DNA from: Rotaria sp. Silwood1
Taxonomy: Eukaryota; Rotifera; Eurotatoria; Philodinida; Philodinidae
Reading direction: 5' to 3'
DNA length: 64,000 bases
Assembly (NCBI GenBank): GCA_905250075.1
Contig: CAJNOP010000012.1
Location: 1,894,529 to 1,958,528 of the forward strand
The number at the start of each line of letters is the position of its first letter. Position 1 is the stretch's first letter. The notes beneath the pieces are model-generated. The model saw only the letters and a list, made by a program, of their open reading frames with translations, did no database searches and had not been told where the DNA came from. This document shows positions 50,961-62,562 of this stretch, in pieces. A program made the translations under genes and the position numbers.

Positions 50961-53900
50961 AGAAAGAGTGGTAGATATTTGTCAATTGTTCAAGGTCTCA
51001 ATAATATTTCTCGCATATTTACGAGGGTACAATACTGAAAATTATAAAAACAATACGCGTATTCAATTCAGGTCCGACTATAACAGATTCCTACGCAAGA
51101 GTCTCTAGCAACATTTCTCAATTGCGAAAACTGATTATATTAACACTTGTTTCGTAGACTTGGTTCTTTCAGCAACAAAGAAAACTTGAGATTGATCCGA
51201 TACTTCACTTCTAAGGTTCTTCCAAAAAAGCTCTGCATCGTATAAAGATAAAAAAGTATATATAGGAAACCATGGTTCATGTTTCCAAGTCAATTTCTGC
51301 ACTACTTGAATTTACTAATTAGATCTTATCGCGACAAGATTCAAAGAAAAAATTGAACCAAATTTGTTTTTGTGTATTTCTTCAACGAATTACTTGAGTT
51401 TGGTTACTAACACGAAGTATTTTTTCTTCACTTCTATAATTGATGTATACAAATCAGTTGTGTTCTATTCCAATATGTAATCAAATTCCTTAACCTGATT
51501 GTCAAGATTGGAAAATAGGCGTTTAGTAAAAACTTGTTTATTCTTGCTTGTTAAAAGTTTAACCAGTAAAATCTTAATTTTGTAGAAGAGTTTTATCAGA
51601 TTGACTAAAAATTTCTATAAGCATTTGAGTAGAGAAATATATGAATATTTTCTATAAAAGAGCTGTGAAAAATGTTCTGTAAATTTTTCTGTGAGAACTG
51701 TACAAGATTTTGAAAAGTAAACTAGCATCATTCATGAAACTGTACCATTGATATTTAGAGCAATCTATTCTCTAACAAAATTGTAACGAAATTTCAACAA
51801 AACTTAGATTTTGCTGTTGAAATTTTGAGCAAGCAAAAAATTGACAGGATTTTACTGAACATATCCTTTCTCAGTGCGAGCAATCATCTTGTGAAATATG
51901 ATTTTCATGTTCGAACAGAGTAAAACTGAATGCATGCTTCGACGGTAGAAGTAAAGAAAAATCATTAAAATAAGATTACAAGACCACAACATATGTCATT
52001 TGAAACATTGTGAGCAGTGCTGTAAATGGCCATTGTGAAAAACATGATAGCAATAAACTAGGACCGTGTACACTACTTGATATATAAGCTAAAAACTGTA
52101 GTATTTGTCTTTAAAAAAAATATATTAAAGAGATGTTGTTTATTTTCTTTGCAATAACAACTACAGACTTAAAAGGGAACATAATACTGAAAATTTTGTT
52201 TTCAGATGTCGCGCCTCGATTGAATAAAGACATTGTGTATTTTTTACCTACCACGCGCAAAGTTTTGATAGTTCGTTGATGACATTGTGTGAGTCGTGCG
52301 TCGTCAAAAATTCTTTTCTATTGAAAGATAACAGTGCAGCGTAAAAGAAAAAGTATAGACTTTTATATACGCTGCTACTGGCATTTGGGAAAGAGAGAAA
52401 GAGAATGAAAAGAATGCATCGTCATCGTGATATTCAGACGCCAACGCTAAGAGTTGTTTGACTATGGCGCTACCCGGTGGAAGGAAGTAACAAAAAGATT
52501 ACGTCTTTGATATATTGCCATCAACATTGAAGAGATTTTCGGTCAATGAGATGGTATCGAGGAGGAAGAGGTCAAAAAGTCCCAAAAATTGAGTGGCACT
52601 ATTTCTGAACGACCCGTCATCTCTTTTTTCTTTCTCTTCTTTCTTCTATTAATGCTTGCTCTCGTTTAAAAGGAAAAAACCGGACGAAAGACCGAGTGAT
52701 GACGCCTAAGGAATGAAATGACTCATTGTTACTGATTGGTAGTGGAAATTTTCCTAGTTTTATAATTCGAAAACCATGGGGGCTACTGAAATCTAAGACA
52801 TACAGAGGGAAGTGTAATATCTCTCGAAGTGTGATTCATTGGTTGCGTTTCTCTAACCAATGCATTTGAATATTTTGATAAAATGGTCATTAAGTAAATA
52901 TTGATCAAGTAACAATGTCACTGTGCAACCTGAGCAAGATTCGACTATTGACATGAATCATACTTTGATCTAATCATACTGACATACGATCTCACACAAT
53001 GACAGCATTACTGAATCGTTGTATGAATAAGTCACGAAGAAAACTTTTCTCCTTACGTATTTGTATCAGTTGCACTATTCTATATTTCTTGAATAGATAA
53101 TCATTCTTTATTTTAATGTGATACTAAGTGCTACCAAGTTCGGTAATAGCTATTCAACTTAATTTAATATGAATAAGCAAAAATTTCGCTTCTACATCAA
53201 AATACATACTACACTTCGTTTTGAACCAACAATCATTCAGCTTGTACGAAATTTTATTTTCGATAAATATACAGAACAGGTGCCAGATTTTCACAATGGT
53301 TTCGAAAAGAATCGAGAAGAATTCGATGAAGAACCAAGGCTTCTAACTGGTCCAAACAATGTGTATGATGATTTTATAATGTAATGACAAGCAATGAGTC
53401 ATAGTTTTATAACAAAGACGTCGGAGTATAGTCTTCGAATTAAACACAAGCCAAATAAAGATATCTAAGGCCTGTGAAAATACGCACTCTTCTATAAAAG
53501 AAACCGAAACAGTTGAAAATGTCGAAAAATTTCAACTGGTGAATATTCATTCAAGTTTTGGTATACGAAGACGTGTCAGAAATCGATGTTTTACAAGCTC
53601 TGAAGTACAATTTTCCTCAAAGAAGTTACTTTCACAGAACCATGAGTGAGATTCTAATCGTAACCAAAAGTGTGAATTCATTGAATGAATATACACTACT
53701 GTTCAATGGGCTGTATCAAACCTACCAAAATTTATAAAGCATTAGAACCGGTACCCACATATACCAATTTTCGGGAGAAATATGATAGTAAAATCATATT
53801 TCGTTTTCATTTTAGATATAGACATTAATCAATGAAGATTTTCAGACAACAAAATAAGTGAAAAAGAAGTTTTAGTGAAGATACTTTGTGATAAGGAGCT

Positions 53901-54224
53901 ATCAACTCGAACAAAATTGACCTAACAGACTAATATATATTTTATCAGTGTTTGTGTACACGTACAAAAAAATTAAAATGAAGAGTCTATCGATCACTAT
54001 TCACATTTCAGAAAATATCTTTCTTTAAATAAGAACTATTGCAAAGAGATTGATTGATCGAACAATGCACTTGAATTCACTCATTAAATCCTATGAGAGA
54101 GAGTGCATAAATACGATTATATGTGTAACACTGAAAAAACGGTGCAGTACAAAACTCTAAAAAGATTCAATAGAGGTACGAAACCTTGATCTATTCTTCC
54201 CGCACATAGCCTGGCAGAACCTTG

Positions 54225-54695
54225 AGCGTGAGTATTGGGTGTGATGTTTTCTTCTTTACATTGACATTCATAATCTTCCCCACACCTACCCTTTTGAACT
54301 TAATTGAGGCTGGGTTAGTTAGAGGTAGCTTTTCATGCTATGTGAGAAGATTCTACTGAAATGATCAATAAAGCTCCATATCTGATCGAAAACTGCAGTA
54401 TACGAGCAAAAATATCTTATTTTATTCATCGAATACTTCCGTCTTTCTGATCGATCTCACTCAAGTTTTTTTCTACTAATTTGTATTGGAAACATGTATA
54501 GAAACTTTTATCGTAAAGCAGGAAAAGCTTCAGCCACAATGAATACTTCAGTTTTCAAGATATCAGACACGCAGCAAAAGCTTGAGTTTTACAAGAAGCC
54601 TGCAAAACTAGTCATAGTATAAGCTATCGTCACCCCACCCCACACTCACACCCACACTCAAAGCAACTCAGACCCACAGTAACATCCACATCCTA
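54225..54695. repeat. Two telomere-like GT/AC-rich patches
   Basis: The first (54,225-54,295) reads GAGTATTGGGTGTGA, a TTCTTTACATTGACATTC spacer, then CCCCACACCTACCC. The second (54,635-54,695) is CCCCACCCCACACTCACACC followed by more ACTC, CCCACA and CATCC units. Confidence 0.5.
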
Positions 54696-55828
54696 GTTTT
54701 GATCAAGCGTTCTATTTGTGCAAGAATGAACACCAACGCAAGAGAAAAAGGAAAAACAGCAGCTGCAGAGGCATCTAACCAATGCAAGATAAAAACGAAG
54801 AACAATTCGTCCATTCTTACCCTGAGTGCTGCACTGTTGTTATGTGTACTCATTTTCGAGTGAGCGCAATTAATAAAACAAACGAAAAAAAGGAGGCAAA
54901 AAATGGACACAAACAGAATGCAAAGTTTTGCCACGATGTAAAAGTAAGAAACAAATCATTAAAAAATCAAACATGTGCTTTAAGACGCAACAAAGTTATA
55001 TCGACAACAAAACACTATTAAAATTACCCAAAACGTTTTGGCTTCAATTACTTGATTGTTGAAGTAGACGAAGGTTGGTTTGGGTTGGAGCCCATCGGAT
55101 CTGCCACTGAAATTTTTCTGTGTTAACCAGATCCGAATCAGTGTCCGATTACGACAACTTTTGTTAACTGAATCTGAATTACTTTGGACTTGATGCATCG
55201 AGTCGGGTGTGAAATGTGCTGAGTTTGCTGGTGACAGAATACAAAATAACGGGCTCTAGTGCCGGTGTGGATGTGGACGAGTGTGGTTAGCCAGATATCC
55301 CTCAGACATTCACTCGCACGCAGCAACACCGACCTCAAACCATATCTATACTTGAGTCAATAGCCACACTTACAGCCGAAAAGGGCTTATGAATATTATA
55401 GACCCTTTCATAAACCTTCTACGAATGGTATTCGAAGGCTACAGAAATTTTCATATACTCCTTCTCAAGGATTTCTGGAAGAGCGTAGAATGATTTCGCA
55501 TAAGTTAAAAAGGTTTTTTGATACGTTGTACTTTTATCCTACGATTTATTTTACAGTGTAGGACGAAGTAGAGAGTCCTATATATTACTCTCTTTTTTCT
55601 CCTTTTTTTTCTCTATATATCCCTCATCCTGTTTTTTTACTTTTGCTCTCTCTTGTGCGTGGGGGACGGTGTATATGAATAGTTGAAAATTTTCTTAATA
55701 AGTTACTTGGTTGAATAGCTAAGATTTTTTTCGTTTTATTTTAAAACTTCCGTTAAAAGAAGGACCTCTGTAGCACGTCAAAATCAGCTTTATCCTTCAA
55801 TTCAGTCAGATTTCTAGTTGAGGGATAT

Positions 55829-56572
55829 TAGAGCGTGTGGGTGGGGTACGGATCTGCATGTGCGTGTGGTTGTATTGTCTATTAAAAGAAAATAATGGTC
55901 TTGGCCATTTTTGCAAAAACTCAAGGAGGGAAAGAGCTAGAGAGCTGTGGTTTTCACCAGTCGAAAGAGACAACACTGGGGTTTCTCCAATATTATATAA
56001 GATGAAATCATTTGAAAATCACTCATTTCCGCAAAACACTGCAAAAAATACATGAAAGCGATCTATCGTTTCGATAAAACTTTGGTTTTGGTATGTTATT
56101 TAGATAGAGGGACCTCAAATCTATAGTTTAAGATATAATTTGAATGATCATTTTCACGTATTATAACGTAAAGAAAATGAAATTCTCCATTTACTCCCTT
56201 GAAAAGTGTGAATTTCTCTTAATTTTTAAGCAAATTTTCTTACTTTTTGTCCAAATTTCATATGAGCCACAGATCATCTTTATGCCTTTTTCGATGTTTT
56301 GTAAAAATGTTTGATTTTAAAATGAGTTCGTCTTATACAATATTGGAGAAAAAAATATGCTCTAGTATTGTCTCTTTCGACTGGTGAAAACAGCAGCTCT
56401 CTAGCTCTTTTTTTTTCTTGAGTTATTGCAAAGATGGCCACGACCATTACTTTTTTAAACAGACAATATTTGTGAGAGTGGATGTGGCCATCTGTGAGTA
56501 TGAACTCACTGGCTGTGTACATACACACTCACGCCTACACAGCCACACACCAACACCTACACCCATATCCAG
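55829..56572. repeat. Foldback structure with arms of about 230-280 bp
   Basis: The left arm (about 55,829-56,056) pairs with the right arm (about 56,287-56,572). Shared blocks include AATGGTC(T/G)TGGCCAT, AGAGCTAGAGAGCTG, TTTTCACCAGTCGAAAGAGA, CAATATT and AAAATCA-type stretches. The arms are separated by about 230 bp of A+T-rich DNA. The outer parts of both arms run into GTGTGGG/CCACAC-rich DNA. No coding capacity or clean target duplication was seen. Confidence 0.75.
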
Positions 56573-56956
56573 CGATGAGCGAAAAGAAACTAATTGCAAG
56601 CCATTCGTAGATGAACAAAGAGAAGGCTGTACCGCTTGTACGGTTAAGCTTTTTTATTAGTTAGCAGAAACACGTTCTTCTCAAATCAGAACGACTTTGA
56701 AGAAAACTTCCCCTGGAAGTGATTTCCTGTTGTTTTGAAGTGCATTTTTCTTGTCTAAAAATACTTCTTTTCACGATTCTTTACAGAAAGAACACCACAG
56801 CAAGGTTTTCGTTTGTTCTATTCTGTTTTATTGCTAATAGCACGTTTAGTTTACTCTCACTGAAATAATATCTTCTATCAAAATATTATTTCTTCTACTT
56901 GTAGAATTCTTCTTTTGTCTATCACGTAAAGCACAACAAAAAAAATACCACTCGAA

Positions 56957-58054
56957 ATGAGTGCTGATTCAAATTTGAAATCATCAAACACCACCATGGA
57001 CGAATTTTATTTAGCATATAGAAATAACGACATTGATAGAGTTAAAAACATGTTAAAGACAATGACCGTTGAGCAAGTGAACCAATTAACGCCATCTGGC
57101 TCAACTGCACTTCATGCTGCCGCGTATTACGATCACGAGCACATAGTCAAGCTGTTGCTTGATAGTGGGGCATCAAGTTCGATCGTGAACAAATTCGGAT
57201 GTGTGCCTCGAGATGAAGCGGCATCTGAGACGACCAAACGATTATTTCGCGACTATGAAAGATCAAAGGGTTTTGTCGGTGTGGCAAGTGGAATCCAAGG
57301 GCAAGCGATTGAATGGATCAGAGCAGATGAAAAAGCTCAGGAGGATGCAGCTGTGGGGCGAAATCAGTTCCGTATTCAATCGACTAATGAGAGTTTTCGG
57401 GAGGATACTCACCAACTTCACTATGGTTACCTTGCGAGCGAAGCATTGTCTAATATTCGAGGAATCGGACACATCCATAAATATTTTGATCAAATGGAAA
57501 AAGAGGCGCATCCAAAATATTTGAAATTAGCTTATTCAAGCGAAACAGATTTTTATAAGAAGCTAAATCAACAACTGGCTCTCGAACCACTTGTTGGTCC
57601 AGTTCAGTACAAACATCGCAATTGGCACAGTCGAAGGAACATTTTCAGCATGATTGAATCTCATCCAAGCTTAGATGCTTATCGATGCACCGGTCTGTCT
57701 TACCGTGGAATGCTTGTAATGGAAGACGACTTGAAACAATATGTAGTTGGAACAAAAGTGATGAATAAAGCATTTTTGTCAACATCCAAGGATCGAAAAG
57801 TTGCTGAATCATTTGCTATCGTGCGTAGAACAGCAGCGAAAATATCAGCATGATGCATTTATAAAATTCAAGGTAATCAACATACGGCATTGGATATCGA
57901 ATCATTATCTGAATATCCTAATGAAAAGGAAGTATTAATTCTACCGTGCTCGATATTTGAAGTAAAACAGATGAATGGGTCTCAGCAGCAGCAAAATGAT
58001 GAAGCTGGCATCGACTTAGTTGAAATTCTACTAGAGGAATGCAATGCTGACTAA
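56957..58054 (+). pseudogene. Ankyrin-repeat plus mono-ADP-ribosyltransferase gene, interrupted by TGA
   Basis: The family transfers ADP-ribose from NAD to arginine on proteins. Residues about 13-100 hold ankyrin repeats (TPSGSTALHAAAYYDHEHIV, LLLDSGA). An ART domain follows with the R motif YRG (Arg near codon 250), the STS motif FLSTS (275-277) and the turn region. At codon 299 (57851-57853) there is an in-frame TGA. The same frame then continues for 66 codons with the expected end of the fold, including an ExE catalytic pair at codons 323-325, to a TAA at 58052-58054. The ORF before the TGA therefore lacks the catalytic glutamate. Explanations are a nonsense mutation (most likely), readthrough, or a sequencing error. 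There are no introns. Ank/ART genes are numerous in bdelloid rotifers. Confidence 0.82.
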
Positions 58055-58159
58055 GTGAACAAACCATTTCAGAAGCAAAATATTATAGTCTTTTTTCCTG
58101 ATCTGAAAGGGACGTTTGATTTGAAGAAGATCTCCAATGGAAAAGCCTTAAACGTACTT

Positions 58160-58395
58160 TAGAGTGTGAGTTTATAGATTATGGGGCGTGAATCTGAGTT
58201 AAAAGAAGATCCATATCCACACAGGTTGTAAGCGCATGTGCGAGTGTGGGTGCGAATACGCATGCGCGTCTGTGTACGAGTACGGTTGTGGGTGCGTATA
58301 GGTTTAGGCATGGATGTGAGTGTGAGGTGCGAATGTGGGATGTAATGGTGGGTATAAGCGAACAAAAGACCTATACCCACATTCACACGTACCCT
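58160..58395. repeat. Telomere-like TGTGGG-rich patch, partly inverted
   Basis: Degenerate units GAGTGTGGGTGCG, GGTTGTGGGTGCG, GAATGTGGGATG and GGTGGGTAT run for about 200 bp. A 17-bp spacer later the patch flips to CCTATACCCACATTCACACG. It lies just downstream of the ART pseudogene. Confidence 0.6.
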
Positions 58396-59774
58396 CATTA
58401 TTGGTAAGTCTAAATTGGTTGATTGAAAAGCTTTTTATGAGAAAAAAACCATTGCTAAAACATTTCAAAATGCTCTACTTTCGTAATGACGATGAACTCT
58501 GAAAATTAGGTTATTTATGACTTGTGTTGAAAAGATTTCAGACTAGTTCTGACTGCTGTTAAATACGTTTTAGACAAGTCGAGTCGTTTGTCTTCGACCA
58601 ATTTTCAATTGTCTAACAAACAGACGAGCGTCTTTCTACTATTTGAACTATTTGAAGTAATGTCAGTCTACTGGTGAGCCATAGTCTAGCATCAGAACAT
58701 CCATCAGATATTGAATACTACCAATTCAGACGTTCGAATTCACTTTTTATCTTCCTTTTTTTATTGTTTTTTTTCTGTTTCATAGACTGGTCTAGATGTG
58801 CTCGCAGGACTTTTGTCAAGATAACTAGTCATGACGGGTACGGAAAACATTCCAGAGGACATTCAGCGAGTATATTGCAGACATTTCTAACTAGTAATGC
58901 CGTTCGTCTTCACTCATTTTTTGTTTACCTGAATAAATGAAAACTAATTAATAGAATGGTTCAAAGTAGTGCTAATCAAGCATCGAACACTAATCTTAAA
59001 GGCATCAGAGATCAACTCATTTTATCGAAGCACAAATCGATCGATTTTGCATTTAATGCGAGACAACATACGAAAACTATGAATATTGAATATTTTTTTT
59101 CTATTTATTTGGCCTCAAACGAATGAAAGATGTCGTCATTCATAAAAATTTCAATGAAACGTAGACAGATGGATCAAACATTAAGTCACTACATTCGTTG
59201 ATCAGATTACATGAGTATTATTTAATGTAAACAAATCCATGTTCGACTATCAAAATAAAATGAACAACATAGAGAATGACATGTCGGATGCTGTCTCCAA
59301 ACATCTGTTCGCATTAACAACATTACAAGACTCATCTTGTTCAACTTAAACTTTTATCATTGTTATAGAAATTGTGTCCAAACAAACAGAATTAGGGCTA
59401 ACTTATGCAATGAAATAAAGCAACATGTTTTCTCAGCTGATTATCAAAAATCTGAACCCATTATTATTTTATTTTATGATCAATTGCCTATGCATAAAAT
59501 TTTTTGGAGTGAAAGTGACTTTCAACAATTCTATCCAACAGTAATTAGAGATTGTTGTTCGACTACTTGTATCAACTCATATATCACAGTCATAATTGTA
59601 TGATTTTTTTTTCAATATCAATGGACAAATGGTAACCGATCTTTCTGATAGATTTTTCTAATTTCAGACAAAAAAGTCAATGATGAGTTACTTTGCATAA
59701 TTCGAACATCTTCCATTTGAAACTAGTTGACAACATTATTATCTAATTGTAGGATAAAAGACCTTCAATCTCTC

Positions 59775-59855
59775 AGTCTGGGTGTGGTTGTGATTATGGG
59801 TTTGGGTCTTTTAATCATTCAGACTTAGAATCACACGTACATCCAGACTCTACCT
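59775..59855. repeat. Telomere-like patch abutting the duplication breakpoint
   Basis: CTGGGTGTGGTTGTG and GGGTTTGGGTC are followed by ATCACACGTACATCC. Homology of the right inverted arm to the DKNYY gene begins directly after it, at CCTAATTCATTT (59,853). Confidence 0.6.
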
Positions 59856-59887
59856 AATTCATTTTCTGTAAAACCTTTCGGACGATA
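59853..59887 (+). pseudogene. 3' end of a DKNYY-repeat gene copy
   Basis: About a dozen codons matching the end of the 43,809-44,342 protein (PNSF, then PFGR and a stop, against PNSFNVSPSGR and a stop). Everything upstream is replaced by a GT-rich patch. Confidence 0.75.
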
Positions 59888-61204
59888 ATCAAATTATTAT
59901 TTGAATCGAATTTTATGAACAGACTTGAAATAAATAAATTTTTATCAATACAAAATTTATTGTAATCAAAACAATACAGAATTCTTAATAAATTTCAAGT
60001 TTTGACTGATCTTTAATTCAATGTATCTGTATCTGTGTCAGGTATTCAAGTCGATATTTTAAATAATATATCATAATTGAGAATCTTCACATTTAGTAGC
60101 ATATGGCATTACATTGACTATTGTTTAGTATATTTTGTAATATCAATCTTGGCATATTTAGCAAAGTGTATAAATAACTAAAGATATGAAGTTAAAAAAT
60201 ACATACAGACTAATTTAAGCGGACAGATCTTGTTCATGAGCACTGAATGCAATATACTGTATATGGCTTTGTAGATGCTTGTTGCATTTTTTGGACTATT
60301 TATTCAGTATATACTTTAGTTGGTCCTTTGATCAATTATTTATCCTAAGGCTTAAAAGATCAAGAGGAATATGTTTTGATTTTCATAGTACTATCATTTT
60401 ATGTAAAATTTCTACCGATTATGTTACTATTATTCGATGAGGAGGTGTCGATAAGTAATGTCGTCTGAAATATTGACTAGATTATTCTAAAGTCATTTAG
60501 ATCTATTTCATTAGGTTTCATCTGTTTGTTTAAAACTAAACTGATTTTTCTTCAAAACTCAAATCTCATGATATAGTATGCAATGAAATATTCAATCAAT
60601 GCACAATCTATATGTTGTTGACATGAGATCTTATTGAAAATGGCCATACAAAAAAAACAGTATGTCTGCACTGATCTATGTGTCTCAGAGTGTATTCTAA
60701 GAAAATGTTTGATTGCTATCACATCGAGAAAAGGAATATGTTTTAGACTATTCAGCAACAACAAGCTCCAAAAGGAACCGAGAAACCCTGGACTTCTTTG
60801 GTGACTGAAGTAAGATATTACTTAAAGAAATCAGCTGTATGTTTCCTCGAAATGAGCATGATTTCGATTTGTCTATGTAATCTTTTAGTAGAAAAGGTAA
60901 AAGTCAATTTGGAACATTTTTAATCTTCTGATATCTAGCTTATGTAATTATTCTATTACTATTGCAGACATTACTCGGCATTGTATCTACAAGTCTTATG
61001 CGAAAATATTCGAAGCCACGGACACTGATACGAAGTGATTTTACATAGTTTGAACAATAATCGTGATGCGATGTGGAATTCTGTATCTTTAATACTTCAT
61101 TTCTCCAAGATACTTTCTAGGCGAAAGAAAGATATTATTAAAAATGAAACAAATACACAGGTATACAATAACTGAACATATGAATTTAATTGCTTAAAAG
61201 ATGA

Positions 61205-61315
61205 TATGATGTGAATGTGAAGGCTGAATGTGAGTGGGTGGAAATTTGCGTATTGATATGAAGTTGTAGCTAAAATGAATATTGACATCTTCATCCCTCA
61301 CCTACACTCGCATCC
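61205..61315. repeat. GT/AC-rich hairpin patch inside the right arm
   Basis: GTGAATGTGAAGGCTGAATG and GAGTGGGTGG, then an A+T-rich spacer, then CCCTCACCTACACTCGCATCC. Its counterpart in the left arm is at about 42,195-42,285, so the patch predates the duplication. Confidence 0.55.
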
Positions 61316-62562
61316 GTCATTTTCATCAGATCAATTAGCCAGTAATTTGTTCGAGTTAAAGTAGAAAGAAGAAAGAAGATTATCTTGCCTAAAAAGAGAT
61401 TTGCACGAGTATAATTGAAAACTGTTCAACTACATTCAAGAATAATTTGAATAAATTTTGGAAACAGAAACAAGAAGGTACATGGTTCAGAATAAACATG
61501 AGAAGAAGATAATTACCAACGCGAAATTTACATGGCATCGAACGAATGAAATTAAGAAAATTGCCGAATTTTTATCAGTAGCAGTAGGTAGTTAAAGTTT
61601 AAGTAAGAAGCAAGTAATTACTACGAATAGCATTGCGCTGAACCGTTGAATGACAAATCGCTTAATTCAAGCTTCTTTTCCTTTCTGATAACATCATCAA
61701 AAATGATTGATTTTTTTTTAATTCAAAAGAAGCAAAGAAAATTAGAATAATAAGTATGATTAGAATTTTTTAATTAAAAAAATCTATGATTCATGATAAT
61801 GTTCTCATCACTTAAAAAGACTTCAACAGTTATGATTTCTTTTCCATTGACGTAGTTCTTGTGTATAAAACGGATCATAACTTCATTGATGCAAACTTAA
61901 TTGATCAACTGATGATTGTATTAATTGGAATGCAATTGGTTTATTAGAGTTCATTCATTAGACTTTAAATTCAACATTAACATGAAGACTAATTTGAGTT
62001 TTAACGTGAATAGTGTACCCACAATTCCACGTAAGACGCGTTCAATCTTAGATTTCCAATTCACTTAGACGAAGACGTAATTTTAGTTCGAACGCTCACA
62101 TATTCAGCAATGATACAATCCATCAGACTAAATTACTTATGTACAGTGATGCGAAAAACTTCATTGATAGTCCATCGAATAAAATAATTATTTTTATTAT
62201 ATGTATTTTCTGAAGCGAATGTATTTGAGAAATGTTCAGCATTGGCAACATGGCTATGATGGTATATAAAATATTATTCTATCCACAACTAGTGTTGCAT
62301 TTTGTTAAAAAGAATTTTGACTAAAAAGTTTCTTTTTTTTGTGGTTTATTCATAAATTTATAATTATGTCAATGAATATGATTGATTACAATCATCGTTT
62401 TAATAAACTTATAACATAAATAGTTGAAATTACTAGTGGAAAATGTAGAAGCAACAAGGCTATTCATATCGTGAATAAAAAACAATGAAAACGAACTCTA
62501 ATTATTCTAAGCGGACTTTTACAATAAAAATAACCGAGTATTGAAGATAAGCTATTCTAAAT

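Larger units (their letters stand above)
50961..56956. other. 6-kb gene-poor region
   Basis: No recognisable intact gene. It contains GT/AC-rich patches at about 54,225-54,295, 54,635-54,695 and 55,185-55,345, and a foldback structure at about 55,829-56,572. A 71-codon open frame at 53,169-53,384 has no recognised domain. The last few hundred bases should include the promoter of the ankyrin/ART gene. Confidence 0.55.
59853..62066 (-). repeat. Inverted duplication, right arm
   Basis: Reverse-complement partner of 41,530-43,844. It starts with a degenerate copy of the last dozen codons of the DKNYY-repeat gene (reading PNSF...GR then TAA at about 59,885) and continues through its 3' flank in the same order as the left arm. 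The rest of that gene is absent here. Confidence 0.88.
58055..62562. other. Gene-poor region including the right arm of the inverted duplication
   Basis: Contains telomere-like patches (58,160-58,395; 59,775-59,855; 61,205-61,315) and the right arm (59,853-62,066). Open frames at 58,674-58,940 and 59,337-59,603 show no recognised domain. Confidence 0.55.

Noticed and set aside
57851-57853. Selenocysteine at the TGA of the ankyrin/ART gene
   Set aside because: ART enzymes are not known selenoproteins, no SECIS-like hairpin was recognised downstream, and TGA followed by a TGC codon is more simply a nonsense mutation.
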